From QHXQ01 sp045807745 (lineage in GTDB: Bacteria > Acidobacteriota > Blastocatellia > Pyrinomonadales > Pyrinomonadaceae): DNA of 64,000 nucleotides. Location: the NCBI GenBank assembly GCA_045807745.1, contig JBJMGT010000002.1:170105-234104 (forward strand). Direction: 5' to 3'. Position numbers and translations under genes: made by a program. Below the pieces are notes generated by a model, which saw only the letters and a program-made list of their open reading frames with translations, searched no databases and was not told the origin of the DNA. Positions 61,918-64,000 of the stretch are shown in pieces (the first letter of the stretch is position 1; each line of letters begins with the position of its first letter).

Positions 61918-63402
61918 TTGAAGCTCAATGAACTCGTAGTCCGATCAATTGACCGTTTGCTGGCGGCCGCGCTCGGCTTGGCGCTGGCCACACACGGCTA
62001 TATCGGACTTTTTTCGCGGTACATGGCCGACGACTACAACACTTGGCGGGCAGTCCATACGCGGGGCCTCCTCGGTGCCCAAGCACACTGGTACTTGGAC
62101 TGGACAGGCAGGTTCTCCTTCTCATTAGTTGTCAGCTTGTGCAGCTTAATCGGGCCTGGAATCGTCCCGTTCCTGCCAGCACTACTATTAGCGTTGTGGG
62201 TGGCAGCGCTGGTGTGGGCCCTGCGCCAGACGGCTTGGCCCGGCGCACGTAAATCTTCATACACGGAAACGCTCCTGTACGCGGGGCTTGTCATCTTCGC
62301 CACGCTCAGGATAGCCCCGGACGTCGTACAGTCTCTCTACTGGCAGGCCGGCGCGCTGAGCTATATCACGCCGCTCGTGCTCTTCGCCTTCTACGCAGGC
62401 ATCGTCAGCCGCAGCCTAGGGCGCGCGACGGCGCATGATGCGCGCCCGTCCGTGCTGAGCTTGTGCGCCGCCGCCGCCGTTACGTTTGCGGCGGGCGGCT
62501 TCTCAGATGCATATGTCGTGCTGCAAACTACGGCGCTATTCCTCGCAGTCATAGTCAGCGCGCGCTACGCGCCTACGAAACTTAAATCAGCACTAAGAGC
62601 CTTACTAGTGGCCGGCTTAGTCGGTTCGCTACTCGCCCTCATCGTCGTCGCGTTAGCGCCGGGGAACGCGGTCAGACAGTCTTACTTCCCGCCCCCGCCG
62701 GGACTATTCCGCATCTTCACACTCTCGGCCCTCTATGCACTCGGTTTCGGTGCCTTGTCAATTCTCCGCCAACCGCTCGTCTTTATCCTGTTGCTACTGT
62801 GGCCGTTCCTAACCGCCCTTAATAGGTCTGGTCACTGCGCCGATGTGGCCGAGGGCAGGCGGCGCGCTTGGCTGCTCGTACTAGTCCCCGTAATTGTCTT
62901 CGTGCTCGACATGAGTTGCATTGCACCGGCCCTCTACGGCATGTCAACCATGCTGCCCAGGAGGGCGCAGGTCTTGTTAAGTTTTACATTAGTATGCGGC
63001 ACTGTCGTTTGGGGCCGCACGGCGGGCAAGTACGCTGCCGGCAGCTTACCCTTCATCAGTCGGCACGCGGAGCGAGTAGTGCGCGCAGGCTCTATGCTGC
63101 TGCTGCTAATAATGCTCGCCTGTCCGGTCGCTTCGGGCGTTTTTACTCTGGCGCTGCGCGCGCGGGCGCGGGCTTACGCGGCCGACTGGGACAGGCAGGA
63201 TCAAGAACTAAGGACGGCCAAAGACAGTGGTGTGCAGGAATTAAGCGTCGAACAGATCGGTGACCTGCAATCAAGGCTCGGGCTTGGGCGCAGCGAGTTG
63301 CACTTGCGGACTGATCCAAACTTCTGGATCAATCAAGCGGTCGCTAAGTATTACGGCCTTCGTTCTGTCACCGCGCGAGAAGATATTGTTACCTCTCGGT
63401 AA
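61918..63402 (+). CDS. DUF6056-like polytopic membrane protein
   Basis: 494 residues, TTG start. About 12 hydrophobic segments. The first extracytoplasmic loop has YMADDYNTWRAVHTRGLLG followed by HWYLDWTGRFSFSL, typical of DUF6056/GtrII-like membrane glycosyltransferase relatives that act on lipid-linked sugars. The last 80 residues are soluble (TAKDSGVQELSVEQI). Probably modifies surface polysaccharide. Start uncertain. Confidence 0.7.
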   Translation: MKLNELVVRSIDRLLAAALGLALATHGYIGLFSRYMADDYNTWRAVHTRGLLGAQAHWYLDWTGRFSFSLVVSLCSLIGPGIVPFLPALLLALWVAALVWALRQTAWPGARKSSYTETLLYAGLVIFATLRIAPDVVQSLYWQAGALSYITPLVLFAFYAGIVSRSLGRATAHDARPSVLSLCAAAAVTFAAGGFSDAYVVLQTTALFLAVIVSARYAPTKLKSALRALLVAGLVGSLLALIVVALAPGNAVRQSYFPPPPGLFRIFTLSALYALGFGALSILRQPLVFILLLLWPFLTALNRSGHCADVAEGRRRAWLLVLVPVIVFVLDMSCIAPALYGMSTMLPRRAQVLLSFTLVCGTVVWGRTAGKYAAGSLPFISRHAERVVRAGSMLLLLIMLACPVASGVFTLALRARARAYAADWDRQDQELRTAKDSGVQELSVEQIGDLQSRLGLGRSELHLRTDPNFWINQAVAKYYGLRSVTAREDIVTSR

Positions 63403-63768
63403 CGATGATGCCCCAACACAGAATCGTTCGCATCAGCGGCGAGTGTGTATGGCTTTCGCTTCATAGTGCCAAGCCGGTTAATGATAATTTGAAAATGATC
63501 AGTGAGTGGTTTGCAGGTGTACAACAGTTGTCTTGGAAAACTGGTAGAACAAAAGGGCGGTGGTCAGACAGGCGGTAGTAACCACCTGAAGAACGGGTAC
63601 ACAATACGTCTGCTTCTGAATTACTGTTAAGCAAATTCTGCGCGACTGCTTTATAAGCCAACTTTACTTATAGATGCTCTGTCAAGCGAGCAAACTCTCA
63701 CCACACTGCCCCGTCTGTAAAGAGTTATGCAAGCGTAATACATATGGCTCTAGAGAAGCAAACTTGAT
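63403..63768. other. 366-base gap without recognised gene
   Basis: Short open frames only. It should contain the right-hand end of the insertion sequence at 63769, but I could not identify its terminal inverted repeat because the other end lies outside the window. Confidence 0.45.
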
Positions 63769-64000
63769 CTAGAGTGGATATTTTTCAAGCAGCTTGAGCA
63801 GTAACTGACTCAAGTCTTGGTTGCGCTTGTTGAACCTATACTCGCACTCCTTCAAGTGCAAGTAGAAGGTGCGCGCCGGGACGCCATTGAACTTCTGCAA
63901 GCGCCGCTTGGCATAGCTCCAGAAGCTCTCAATGCCGTTGACGTGATGCTCGCCACGCACGAACTCATTTTCGCCATGATGGACTCTGAAGTGCTTGGCA
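63769..64000 (-). mobile_element. IS1595-type (ISXO2-like) transposase, C-terminal part
   Basis: 77 codons read from the window edge on the minus strand; the frame is open past base 64000. The block HHGENEFVRGEHHVNGIESF, then WSYAKRRLQKFNGVPARTFY, is the C-terminal signature of the DDE transposase of ISXO2-like elements of the IS1595 family. Only the end of the element is in the window; the gene stops at 63769. Confidence 0.88.

Overview
The window is a high-GC bacterial chromosome segment. The best guess is an Acidobacteriota of the Blastocatellia type, an inference from gene content: two exported VWFA-domain proteins of the kind named after Acidobacteria, tandem type IVa pilins, a futalosine-type menaquinone gene set, an exported Rhs protein beside FN3 and fibre proteins, and many text-like tandem-repeat hairpins between genes. 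No rRNA or other taxonomic marker is present to prove it.

Layout. 1-2.9 kb: the end of a sigma-54 activator (probably PilR), a truncated four-helix-bundle gene lying between repeat arms, then a pilin-like gene and two nearly identical pilins, with sigma-54 type -24/-12 sites. 3-6.5 kb: ABC-2 permease, TPR protein, ATPase and a YcxB-like protein. 6.5-12.9 kb: signalling (anchored hypothetical, RsbRD-type protein plus large histidine kinase, single receiver, kinase-like protein lacking the N box plus NtrC-type regulator). 13-18.6 kb: queD, ankyrin protein, DinG-type helicase, vapBC, glyA, small membrane protein. 18.8-24.8 kb: proS (compositionally mosaic), metallophosphoesterase, LCAT-like lipoprotein, larB, membrane protein. 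24.8-29.9 kb: ubiX, a UbiA/MqnP prenyltransferase, mqnE, a methyltransferase and mqnD. 30-36 kb: exported protein, plsC, M14 peptidase, VWFA protein. 36-36.9 kb: an AT-rich ORF with integron-like sequences at its borders. 37-50.2 kb: lipoprotein, glgC, sigma/anti-sigma unit, outer-membrane protein, deoC, a frameshifted coiled-coil gene, rpiB, hpt, hydrolase, deoB, second VWFA protein.

50.5-64 kb is accessory. A tRNA-Val/tRNA-Asp unit with its own promoter and terminator is followed by a degenerate integrase remnant whose ORF runs into tRNA-Asp, then by a probable immunity protein, an 1868-residue exported Rhs protein with an ADP-ribosyltransferase-like tip, an FN3 protein and a fibre-like protein. 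Beyond a large gap lie a DUF6056-like membrane protein and the edge of an IS1595-type transposase.

The strongest candidate for something undescribed is the set of hairpin elements: between 0.5 and 47.7 kb many intergenic spaces hold a pair of roughly 25-31-base arms, usually made of a locus-specific 7-9-base word repeated in tandem and then repeated as reverse complement. They sit flush against, or overlap, stop codons, and in one case encode a signal peptide. None is seen to the right of tRNA-Asp. The only four-helix-bundle (23S rRNA intervening-sequence type) gene lies inside one such arm pair. A second notable point is that DeoC and RpiB both carry N-terminal helices resembling bacterial-microcompartment encapsulation peptides, although no shell gene is in the window.
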